In this document: positions 19,901-27,504 of the stretch, in pieces
How positions within the stretch are numbered: the stretch's first letter is position 1
How the letters are laid out: each line of letters starts with the position of its first letter
Assembly: GCF_000328475.2 (NCBI RefSeq)
Contig: NC_026498.1
Location: forward strand, 62,001-126,000
Length of the DNA: 64,000 nt
From: Mycosarcoma maydis
Taxonomy: Eukaryota > Basidiomycota > Ustilaginomycetes > Ustilaginales
Reading direction: 5' to 3'
Translations under genes and position numbers: made by a program
Notes under the pieces: generated by a model
What the model saw: only the letters and a program-made list of their open reading frames with translations
Databases searched by the model: none
What the model was told of the DNA's origin: nothing

Positions 19901-21539
19901 TGCTGCACCTGCGCCGGTCACTCCTCAAGCACGTGACTATCAACTGGATCCTGCTTCGCCTACTGTCACTTCATCACTGCCAAGTTCGGAGGCACCGCCG
20001 CAAGTTCAGCCGGCATTCGAGGCCGAGCTGCAAGTGACCATGTTTGACGCGTCCGCGATGGATGCAGAGAACGAGGCGCTGGCACAGGCGCTGGCCGAGT
20101 CCAATGTGCAAGAGGCTCACAGGGTGGAGGCAATCGAGCCCATCGCAGCTGAGCCTGCCATTAACGATCATCTCCAAGAGGCTGCGGTACAAGTACAAGA
20201 GCCTGCTTCACTTCTGGAAAGTGAAGAACTCGGACAAACCTTGGAGCCGATCCACTCGGTCATCGAAGAAGTTGTTCACGAGGCTGTCGTTGAAGAGCAA
20301 GAGGCCGCTCCTGTGCTGGAAGGCGAAGAGCTCGGACATGTGTCGGAGCCACTTCGTGAACCAGAAACCCTGGAGGTTGTAAAGGGAACGGAGGAAGCGA
20401 TTCGCGTGCCGACAGCAGATGTCGTTCCTGTGGGTGCTGAACAGCAAGAGGCGCTGAACGCTCGCTCCGAAGAGCCAGCACCAGTCGAAGCATCGCCTGC
20501 AAAGACTCGAACATCTCGTCATGCCGCTTCGGCCTCGCCCGTCAAGGGCACCGCCCGATCTACTTCGCCCACCAAGCGTGCCCTTCGATCTTCGCCCATC
20601 AAGCGTTCTGCCGCGGCATCAACCCAGGTTGCTCCGGGCTTGGCTCCAGAGACTGAAACGGCGCAAGAGGAGACAATGCAGGAAGCTGCTGTGCCTACAG
20701 AACAGTCTCAGCCGGAGAACGAGCTGATCGAGATCGGACGTTCAACTGCCTCCAAGCCTGCTCGTCGAACGGCTGCTCGGAAAGCCAAGCTAGCAGCTAC
20801 CGAGGCCATCTCGACTACGCTTGCTCCATCGGAAGTGTTCCAAATGTCGTCGCCGGTGAAGGCGACCAGACGAGGCAAGACAGCAGCAGCGAAGAAGGGC
20901 AAAGAGGAGCGAGCGCACGTGGAAGAGGGGCAAGAGAGCGAGCAGGAAAGCGGGGAGGTGGAGCAAGTAGCACAAGACAAGGTCGAGGAAGCACCAAAGC
21001 GCGCAACACGAACGCGAATCACACGTGGCGCTGGTGCTCCTGCTGCCAAGCCAGTGCGGGCACCTCGAAGTCGGGCGGCTAAGACCGGCGCTCCAGCTCT
21101 GCCGTCCTCGAGTGCTGGGTACGGAGATGACGAGGCGAGCGAGGAAGACGTGGCTGCAAAGACCAAGCGTACCACGGCAACTCGAACGCGTTCCACCCGC
21201 ACCCCTGCCGCATCTCGCACCAAGTCCACGAGCAGAGCCACCAAGTCTACTGTACTTGAGGCGAGCGAACCGGAAGCGGAAGCGGCGGACGCGGACCCGT
21301 CAGTCCAGGACGACGATCATGTTGAGTCGCAAGAACAGCCATCGCCGGCAAAGACAAGCCAAACGCGAGCTGCTGCTACTCGAACGACGCGTGCCAAAGC
21401 CGCAACTAGCGCGCCAACCAAAGCAAAACCCAAGGCGAAAGCAGCCGCCGAGGCGATAGATGTCGACGCAAGTGCCTCTTGCTCCACAACCACCACTCGA
21501 TCCGGTCGAACCACCCGGCGCACCGTCGTCACAAAGTAA
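16905..21539 (+). CDS. FHA-domain protein with many SP-K motifs, 1544 aa
   Basis: Single-exon frame. An FHA domain sits at about residues 103-211 with the key residues visible: GRS (127-129), the VSRLHC segment and SSNGVILND, so phosphothreonine binding is likely intact. Everything else is predicted disordered: acidic Glu/Asp runs, and dozens of Ser-Pro-x-Lys or Thr-Pro motifs (for example SPVKG, SPTKRA, SPIKRS), which are CDK-type sites. A Glu-rich stretch about residues 1080-1160 contains an imperfect internal duplication (LLESEELGQ, VLEGEELGH). The last 250 residues are Lys/Arg/Ala-rich, ending TTRSGRTTRRTVVTK, like a chromatin-binding tail. The layout of N-terminal FHA, long SP-rich middle and basic LR-like tail recalls Ki-67; I see no RVxF PP1-docking site, so homology is not claimed. 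Likely nuclear and cell-cycle phosphorylated (inference). Confidence 0.75.
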   Translation: MLKSLRRSFGMSPSSSGIHSDHIGNSDVPTGLLSPSNKPNTFVPLRRSNSFTNLFSFSRSSSPVKESLEHSPTDTLTSPAKEASSAESEQTHAGLDSDPVLASLVLLGKKGKRDERFPIQALKTTIGRSLDNDLRIYSFGVSRLHCTINIEVQQQHQRDEGNKAFLQVFSSNGVILNDNHALPAPSGSGRYELHTGDIINISDQAFVFELPQSSSADVKAAEASIVSSPVKGGVSSSAGAPQTPAPAKRRRIRMSLVDAAEINTPSRPSTKSASPSKASNPERDARRADSIKRFMQSANVSPAKCNKIKSRQSLNAPAPFTDLFGTPVMRHKALVDPKTAPPKQASFNLYANSFTGRLSPVKQMRMMPPLDTMNEEQEGSFRSENQQLHEEQQLETHDVQKDDEDSVDCFVIIEEFEQEQEQPEIISSADDLVAVSHAVTATNDVEDDENNSIQTSSNASTPCGSPNKSDSPKRAKRRSSFFGRAGPFSGMSLGFYAEERTDDKKAHIPTSEPQQASQVAEETELHLSDAPELEPQPMEEEELVDEAAESPTVHRFVPRSMTLGISKTPSPVKQQHFVGLTPLPRRPRLSLASRRKVSLRTQTLLRSSEAYADRLFLPPPPPTPVSNSPSGLSKSMSMPNNISAMASSQPLSVLEPSSTLSSDFSLHSDDGQNEQPEAGNFDAQLDPALSEHEAHVQVWKACSEGEDEDEDEVDQSLSVLSPLAPKTSAHDLSPVKAMTLPRFATPQPASKTHSRRISMPLAGATDAKLSIRSALVRLQISGAGERIVHQIARKEVEAAATSVVEAMRSSPTKDRKVVRVSDVGLPATELSMGFDLVEDAAAEPESDKIAQALDDLFKAEEDELTDDEEADEELEQQEDIVQISCKLQQSPSRPSDAVAVAPLQAPQTPAALNSVRHLFSAASAAPATPDMRGLGALLNPSPEKASKYGNLADKMRANPDIAELLSPSRSSPKKKAILGSVPSPVKGRRGVRRSQAAEIAAPAPVTPQARDYQLDPASPTVTSSLPSSEAPPQVQPAFEAELQVTMFDASAMDAENEALAQALAESNVQEAHRVEAIEPIAAEPAINDHLQEAAVQVQEPASLLESEELGQTLEPIHSVIEEVVHEAVVEEQEAAPVLEGEELGHVSEPLREPETLEVVKGTEEAIRVPTADVVPVGAEQQEALNARSEEPAPVEASPAKTRTSRHAASASPVKGTARSTSPTKRALRSSPIKRSAAASTQVAPGLAPETETAQEETMQEAAVPTEQSQPENELIEIGRSTASKPARRTAARKAKLAATEAISTTLAPSEVFQMSSPVKATRRGKTAAAKKGKEERAHVEEGQESEQESGEVEQVAQDKVEEAPKRATRTRITRGAGAPAAKPVRAPRSRAAKTGAPALPSSSAGYGDDEASEEDVAAKTKRTTATRTRSTRTPAASRTKSTSRATKSTVLEASEPEAEAADADPSVQDDDHVESQEQPSPAKTSQTRAAATRTTRAKAATSAPTKAKPKAKAAAEAIDVDASASCSTTTTRSGRTTRRTVVTK

Positions 21540-22079
21540 ACCGATCCTGCGCAACCTGCTTCATCTTTTCATACCCTCGCTCTGCGATCTTTTTCTTTCT
21601 CAGTCCATCTGTGACGCGGTGTGCCTCTTCTTGCGACTCACGCAGCATTTATCCAGCGAGTCATCTGTATTCATCTATTGTTCTTCAGCTTAATTCTTAT
21701 CAGAACCAGTGACGACTACGATTATGGATTGGATGTGTGTAGAAAGTCGTGAGTGACGAGTGTGGTGTGCACTCGAGCATGCGAGGCGAAGCATGGAAAA
21801 TCGTGCGTAAATCGACCGAGAAACACACCGTGACGTGTGACTGACTGGTTGCCGGTTTCGAGATAACCGTAACCGGACGTGGGGAGCCGGAGCTACGATA
21901 GTTGGAAATCACGAATCATGAATGTGGGGTATCATGCGGTTGGGGTAGTGATTGGCGAGGATTTTATACGTTGTGCCTTGTTGTCTCGACGTTTGTGGTT
22001 GCTTATCAGGGCGTATCATATCACCGCAAGTTTGGATAGCCAAGCACGATCAACGCGCGGTTGCACTCGAGCCGAAAAC
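21540..22079. other. Spacer upstream of carboxylase gene
   Basis: 540 bases between same-strand genes. Contains AATCACGAATCATGAATG at about 21906-21923, a word of the intergenic family. The carboxylase frame is open through the last 200 bases, so an N-terminal presequence there is possible. Confidence 0.4.
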
Positions 22080-25000
22080 ATGGTCGAGTCACGACGAGTG
22101 CTGATCGCGAATCGAGGCGAGATCGCCTGTCGTCTCATGCGGACCTACCGTCAATTCCCGCAATGCTTGGGGCTCGAGACGTTGGTCACATCAGCATCGA
22201 TCGAAACTGTCGCGGTCTACACGGAGGCTGAATCGAGTGCTCTGCACGTTTCGCTCGCGGACCATTCGCACTTACTTTCTGCGACAGGTCCACGAGCCTA
22301 CCTGGATCGTCACGCGATGGTCGAGGCAGCGTTGAAGTGGAATTGCTGGGGCGTAGCGCCGGGCTACGGATTCTTGTCCGAGGATGCAGACTTCGCTGCG
22401 CTGTGCGAGGCTGGTGGATTGGTGTTCTTGGGGCCCACAGAAGAACAGCTTCGCCAACTAGGCGACAAAGTATCCGCTCGCGAGTTGGCGAAATCGGTCA
22501 ACCTACCCGTGTTGCAAGGTACATGCGCGTCCAAAGATGGCTTGAACGAGATCCTCGCATTCGCGCGAGGCGTGCAAGCTGGATCGAGCATCATTCTGAA
22601 AGCAGCCAATGGAGGCGGTGGACGCGGGATTCGCGTTGTTCACCTCCCCACGCACGCTGTACAGCTAGAACGCGAGGTGAGCCAAGCGTACGAGTCGTGC
22701 ATGCGCGAAGCCAACGCCTCGTTTGGCAACGGCACAGTCTACGCCGAACGCTTTCTGTGCAATGCCAAACACGTTGAAGTGCAAATCCTCGGCGATGGAT
22801 CGGGCAACGTATGTCATTTCTGGGACCGCGAATGTTCACTACAACGTCGAAATCAGAAGTTGGTCGAAGTCGCCCCTGCTCCGTTTCTAGAAGCCACACT
22901 GAGGCAGAGCATGCTCGAAGCGGCACTTCGCCTGACGAAAGCGGTCAATCTCAGGAGTCTGGCAACTGTCGAGTTTCTGGTCGAACCGCAACAACATGCG
23001 TTCTACTTTATCGAGGCGAATCCGAGGATTCAAGTCGAGCACACCGTCACGGAGAACGTCACTGGATACGACCTAGTTGCACTCCAGCTGGCTGTTGGAC
23101 TCGGTGCCCGTTTGCAACATCTCGGCTTACCGAGCGATGCTGCCACGACGCCTTTCCCAACTCGAACCGCGATCCAGGTACGCATCAACGCAGAGTCGTT
23201 CCGAAACCGCACTGACGAGACGATCCCCGAATCGGGAACCATCTCGTCCCTGATCTGGCCGCTGGGAGGCGATGTTCGCATCGAAACCGCTGCACATGCT
23301 CCGCATCCGACGTTGGGAAGGTACAAGGTATCTCCGCTCTTCGACAGCTTGTTGGCGAAAGTGATTGTCACTTCTGCAAGCTACGCTTCCGCCGTAGATG
23401 CGGCAAGGATCGCATTGCAAGAGACGCTTATCTACGGGCTCCGCACGAACAAGACGTTCTTGATGGCGCTCTTGCAAGACCAAGAGGTGAAACGAGGCAC
23501 CCAGCACATCCATACGGTGCAAGCTGGATTCCAGCGATTCTTGAACGCGTCGAACCAGTTGCAAGCCGACTACGACGCACAGCACAAACGCACCGATAGT
23601 CTTGTAGGTACAGCCAGGCTTGACGACAAAGCCGACGAGTTCCACATCGAAGTGGGACAGCACGCCGTAAAGTCGCATTTGAGCGGCCTGGTGGTCAAGA
23701 TCTCGGTGCAGGAAGGGCAACCAATTGCGCCCGGTCAAGAGTTGGCCGTGATCGAAGCGATGAAGATGGAGCATGTGATTCGGGCCGAAGCAGCGTGTGG
23801 TGGAGGCCAAGTTCACAAGGTGGTTGTCAAGCAAGGCAGTGTGGTTAATGCGTCCGATGTGATCATGCTCATTGATATTACCCAACTGACGGCTTGCAGC
23901 GCTGGAGCTGGAGAGAAAAGTACAGCTTTAGCGACCATGGATGCCACACCAGACGCGTCGGTCGCTCGACCTGAGCTGCAAGAGCTTCAAGAGCGTCGTT
24001 GTGCGAATTCTGACCAAGCACGCGCTGACGCCGTCGCCAAACGTCACGCGCGTGGCTTCCGCACGGTGCGCGAAAACGTCTCGATGCTACTCGACCAAGA
24101 CTCGCTGATCGAATATGGCGATCTCGCGTTAGCAGCGCAGAGAGCGCGCTATTCGATGGATCATCTGATCGCCAAGACGAGCGGTGATGGTATCGTCACC
24201 GGCTTCGGCCGCATCGACGGGCACACGGTCTCTGTGATCCTTGGCGACTACATGGTGCTTGCCGGTACACAGGGATACCTCCACCACCTCAAGCTGGATC
24301 GCATGCTCACCGCTACACTGGCACATCCCGCGCCGCTGGTTTTGTATGCTGAAGGTGGTGGTGGTCGGCCAGGAGATACCGACTACCCGACAGCTTCCGG
24401 GTTGATGACACCGAGTTTTGCACTGATGGGCCAGGTGAGGGCGCAGGGAATTCCGGTGATCGGCGTGGCCAACGGTTACGTGTTTGCGGGCAACGCTGCG
24501 CTGCTGGGCACATGCGATGTTGTCATTGCTACCAAAGGCGGCAATGAAGCGTTGGCGCGCAGCAAGCAGAAACTGGGCCAAACGTCGATCGGTATGGGCG
24601 GCAAAGCGATGATCGAAGCGGGCGGCTTGGGTGTGGTCGACTCGGACGACATCGGTCCCGCAACCGTCCACGCTGAAACAGGTGGGATCGAAGTGTTGGT
24701 CGATCATGAGGACGATGCTGCTCTCATGGCAAGGAAGGTGGTGAGCTTCTTCACACAGCCTTGGATCGACCGAGCAAAGTGGAGCTATTCGCACAATGTG
24801 CAACTGCTGCGAACGTGTCTGCCACCGGTGGAGCAGAGACGTCGAGCATTCGACATGCGACGCGTGATCTCTCTGTTGGTGGACGATGCGTCTTTTGTCG
24901 AACTGGCACCTGACTGGGGCACCGCGATCATCACAGGATTTGCACGTATCCAAGGGAGTGCGACGGCGATTCTGGCCAACAACCCGATGTCGCCTCTGGG

Positions 25001-25598
25001 TGGGGCGATCGATTTCAACGCTGCGCTCAAAGCGACGCGGATGCTCAAGTTGCTCGCACGCACACGCGCCACCCACCTGATCAGTCTCTGCGACACGCCG
25101 GGCTTCATGGTTGGTCCACACTTTGAACGCACCTCGACTGCTGGTGGATCGTTCCGAGCGTTTGGCGACTGGTTCACCTCGGCTGCTGAATTCACCCAAT
25201 CCGGCGGCCGCGTCATCGGTCTCGTTCTGCGCCGTGCGTTTGGGCTGGGCGCCCAAGCCATGCTTGGAGGTAGCACGCTCAGCAACACAATCTGCGCCTC
25301 CTGGCCAGCCGCCTCGCTCGGGCCCATGTCTCTCGAAGGCGCCGTCCAGCTCAGCATGAACAAGCAGCTCGCCCAAATCCAAGATGCACAACACAGGGCT
25401 GACATGGCGCACAAAGCGGTCGAGCAACTGTACAACAACGGCAGGGCCATCAACGTAGCCAGCATGGCCGAGGTGGATACCGTCTTGGACCCGGCAGAGA
25501 CAAGAGACTGGCTGGGCAGGCTTCTCAAGCATGTGCTGGGCGAAAGGAGGCCGACGTACAAGGTCAGGCGTGCTCACAAAATGGATCCTCACTTGTAG
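22080..25598 (+). CDS. Single-chain biotin-dependent acyl-CoA carboxylase (BC-BCCP-CT)
   Basis: 1172 residues from ATG 22080. Residues 1-about 460 are a biotin carboxylase: RVLIANRGEIACR start, PGYGFLSED, the ATP-grasp Gly loop NGGGGRGIRVV (near 178) and EANPRIQVEHTVTE. A biotin carrier domain follows with the biotinylation site EAMKMEH; the lysine is about residue 562. From about 640 a complete carboxyltransferase follows: GYLHHLKLDRML, VIGVANGYVFAGNAALLG, and the second half with GTAIITGFARIQG and CDTPGFMVG. Such enzymes carboxylate acetyl-, propionyl-, methylcrotonyl- or longer acyl-CoAs; the substrate cannot be read here. Eukaryotic MCC and PCC are two-subunit, so the fusion is notable. 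The alpha-type helper BT domain seems short or missing. The C-terminus (MDPHL) is not a peroxisomal PTS1. The frame is open back to 21879; a start at 21918 would add an Arg-rich, acid-poor stretch that might be a mitochondrial presequence. Confidence 0.85.
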   Translation: MVESRRVLIANRGEIACRLMRTYRQFPQCLGLETLVTSASIETVAVYTEAESSALHVSLADHSHLLSATGPRAYLDRHAMVEAALKWNCWGVAPGYGFLSEDADFAALCEAGGLVFLGPTEEQLRQLGDKVSARELAKSVNLPVLQGTCASKDGLNEILAFARGVQAGSSIILKAANGGGGRGIRVVHLPTHAVQLEREVSQAYESCMREANASFGNGTVYAERFLCNAKHVEVQILGDGSGNVCHFWDRECSLQRRNQKLVEVAPAPFLEATLRQSMLEAALRLTKAVNLRSLATVEFLVEPQQHAFYFIEANPRIQVEHTVTENVTGYDLVALQLAVGLGARLQHLGLPSDAATTPFPTRTAIQVRINAESFRNRTDETIPESGTISSLIWPLGGDVRIETAAHAPHPTLGRYKVSPLFDSLLAKVIVTSASYASAVDAARIALQETLIYGLRTNKTFLMALLQDQEVKRGTQHIHTVQAGFQRFLNASNQLQADYDAQHKRTDSLVGTARLDDKADEFHIEVGQHAVKSHLSGLVVKISVQEGQPIAPGQELAVIEAMKMEHVIRAEAACGGGQVHKVVVKQGSVVNASDVIMLIDITQLTACSAGAGEKSTALATMDATPDASVARPELQELQERRCANSDQARADAVAKRHARGFRTVRENVSMLLDQDSLIEYGDLALAAQRARYSMDHLIAKTSGDGIVTGFGRIDGHTVSVILGDYMVLAGTQGYLHHLKLDRMLTATLAHPAPLVLYAEGGGGRPGDTDYPTASGLMTPSFALMGQVRAQGIPVIGVANGYVFAGNAALLGTCDVVIATKGGNEALARSKQKLGQTSIGMGGKAMIEAGGLGVVDSDDIGPATVHAETGGIEVLVDHEDDAALMARKVVSFFTQPWIDRAKWSYSHNVQLLRTCLPPVEQRRRAFDMRRVISLLVDDASFVELAPDWGTAIITGFARIQGSATAILANNPMSPLGGAIDFNAALKATRMLKLLARTRATHLISLCDTPGFMVGPHFERTSTAGGSFRAFGDWFTSAAEFTQSGGRVIGLVLRRAFGLGAQAMLGGSTLSNTICASWPAASLGPMSLEGAVQLSMNKQLAQIQDAQHRADMAHKAVEQLYNNGRAINVASMAEVDTVLDPAETRDWLGRLLKHVLGERRPTYKVRRAHKMDPHL

Positions 25599-26430
25599 GC
25601 GGTCATTCCACGATGCAGGATTTCACGCGTCAGCCCAAAGCATGTCATATTGACATGGCGCTGTGAACCATGTTCGCTGCTTCTTCTTGGGTATGTAGTA
25701 GTCATACACTCTAAATCATCATGAACCGTGAGTCGGTGGGTGTCACGAACGATGCACCAGAGCACGGAGCACAGATGTCACGCCTGGATGTCCTCTCGTA
25801 CGAGAAACCTCGCACGTGACACCCGCCATGACTCCAGCTGAGGGCTCGGCCATGAATTACCTCGCACGTGACATCCAATGTACTCTCACCTTAGCCTGTG
25901 CACGTACCCGCAGGCTAGTTATCAGCTAGCCAGCCCTTACGCTCCTATCTGGCAATCCATCATCATCGTTATCTATAAGTCATTTTGTATACAAAGGTTA
26001 TACATTTGTGACAACAGACGACACAGAACAAACAGCCACGTGTCTCAGCTGTCACATGGAAATTTCGCGATTCGAAGGCTCCGTGGTGCGTTGGTCAGTG
26101 TGGAGGTGCGCGAAATTTCTCGAGAGGCTCACGACGTGCGATTCGTGACTTGGGTTGACTTCCACGTCAGCTTTTGGCTTGCGTTGCGCTCGTGCATGAC
26201 TGACGACGGTAACCGCATACGACTTGAACGCGCACGTTTGCAACTGCACGATCAGGATGACCTCGTAGGTCAACTAGGGAGTGCTAAGCGGTCGCATATA
26301 GCGAAGCCAAGGATCAAGAGCCAACGTTCTAGATTGCGCAAGTTGTCACTGATTTCCACCACTCACAACGCCGAAAAGATCGTAAGAGCTCGAGGTGATC
26401 AACAGCACGAGCTGATCAACAGCAAGAGAG
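25599..26430. other. Spacer with duplicated CACGTGAC motif
   Basis: 832 bases upstream of the SARAF-like gene. CCTCGCACGTGACA(C/T)CC occurs twice, at about 25808-25825 and 25860-25876, 52 bases apart. No gene recognised. Confidence 0.45.
25808..25876. promoter_or_regulatory. Two direct copies of CCTCGCACGTGACAYCC
   Basis: Two 17-base copies, one mismatch, both carrying a CACGTGAC core, 555-620 bases upstream of the SARAF-like start. A candidate bHLH-type element; unproven. Confidence 0.4.
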
Positions 26431-27363
26431 GTGCGCGAAATGTACTGCTCACGAGCCAGCCTCCGTGTGCTGCTAGTTGCGTTGGTCGCGCTCTGCAGTA
26501 CAGGTGTGTTGAGCTACCAGCCCAACCAGCAGTACTATGGTGCGGGTCGACGCATTGCCATGTCATCGATTCGAACGCTCACGCTGTACGCGGGGCGCAT
26601 GAGCGCCTACCGTCGAACGTCGGCGCTACCACAACTGACGTGTGTCGGCACTCTGTGCTCGCACTACCAACCGGACGTCGTGCAATGCACGGCTATGGGC
26701 GATGAACAGTGGAAGTGCAGCGCAGATTTGCCTGCGACCATGCGCATGGGGCGCGTACAGGTAAGCTGCGAGGGGTACGATTATGCGCAAGATCCATACG
26801 TGCTCAAGGACAGCTGCGTACTCGAGTACACGCTGTTGCCCAGCGGAATCGGCCGTGAGGACGCCTGGCGTCGACACAGCGCGTCGACCGAAACGCTCGC
26901 CGAGGCGCTCTTCTACATGGTCTTTCTCGCCATCTTGGCGATGATCATTGTCAGCTTCATACGCGCCATACGTGCCAACCACGGTAGCGCGAATTCAAGC
27001 ACCTCGCCCCGTAGCGGCCATGGCGGCGGATACGGCGGCGGCTGGTGGCCAGGCGGATCCAACCCACCTCCTCCGCCATACACACCCAAACCCGACCCCA
27101 ACACTCCCTCCTGGCGCCCAGGCTTCTGGACAGGCCTCGGCCTCGGCGGTCTCGCCGCTGCCGCCGCCACATCCTCATCCCGTCCAAGACGGCCCAACGC
27201 TCCTCAATCGAGCTTATTCAACCCGGATCCCCACGCTTACGGCGTGCGCTACGGCGCAGGACCCTCCAACTTGTCCGGACGCGGAAGAGGATATGACGAC
27301 AGCGACCACTCGAGCTCCGGTTGGAGGGAAAGCACAGGTTTCGGAGGTACACGAAATCGCTGA
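26431..27363 (+). CDS. SARAF-like ER membrane protein (TMEM66 family)
   Basis: 310 residues, one exon. An N-terminal signal peptide (LRVLLVALVALCSTGVLS) is followed by a luminal domain with the hallmark SARAF blocks: LTLYAGRMSAYRRTSALPQL, CVGTLC, PDVVQC, WKCSADLP, VSCEGYDY, PYVLKDSCVLEYTL. Six luminal cysteines (71, 76, 86, 96, 113, 129) would form three disulfides. One membrane helix at about 160-178 (FYMVFLAILAMIIVSFIRAI) leads to a cytosolic Gly/Pro/Ser-rich tail. In animals SARAF turns off store-operated calcium entry by acting on STIM. Fungi are not known to have STIM/Orai, so its partner here is open. Met4 (MYCSRASL) is an alternative start. Confidence 0.88.
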   Translation: MREMYCSRASLRVLLVALVALCSTGVLSYQPNQQYYGAGRRIAMSSIRTLTLYAGRMSAYRRTSALPQLTCVGTLCSHYQPDVVQCTAMGDEQWKCSADLPATMRMGRVQVSCEGYDYAQDPYVLKDSCVLEYTLLPSGIGREDAWRRHSASTETLAEALFYMVFLAILAMIIVSFIRAIRANHGSANSSTSPRSGHGGGYGGGWWPGGSNPPPPPYTPKPDPNTPSWRPGFWTGLGLGGLAAAAATSSSRPRRPNAPQSSLFNPDPHAYGVRYGAGPSNLSGRGRGYDDSDHSSSGWRESTGFGGTRNR

Positions 27364-27504
27364 GTGCTGACTCCGACGTATCAACCGCACTCGCTCACGG
27401 ATTTAACCTTGTACATTGCTGTGTAATACAAGATAGCACGCGTCGAAAAGAGCGGCGTGTGGATGAGAGAATGTGCACAACGTGCGCCGCGCCGTATGCC
27501 GCAT

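Noticed and set aside
24129..25592. 487-codon open frame antisense to the carboxylase
   Set aside because: Shadow of the carboxyltransferase domain; biased composition and no motif.
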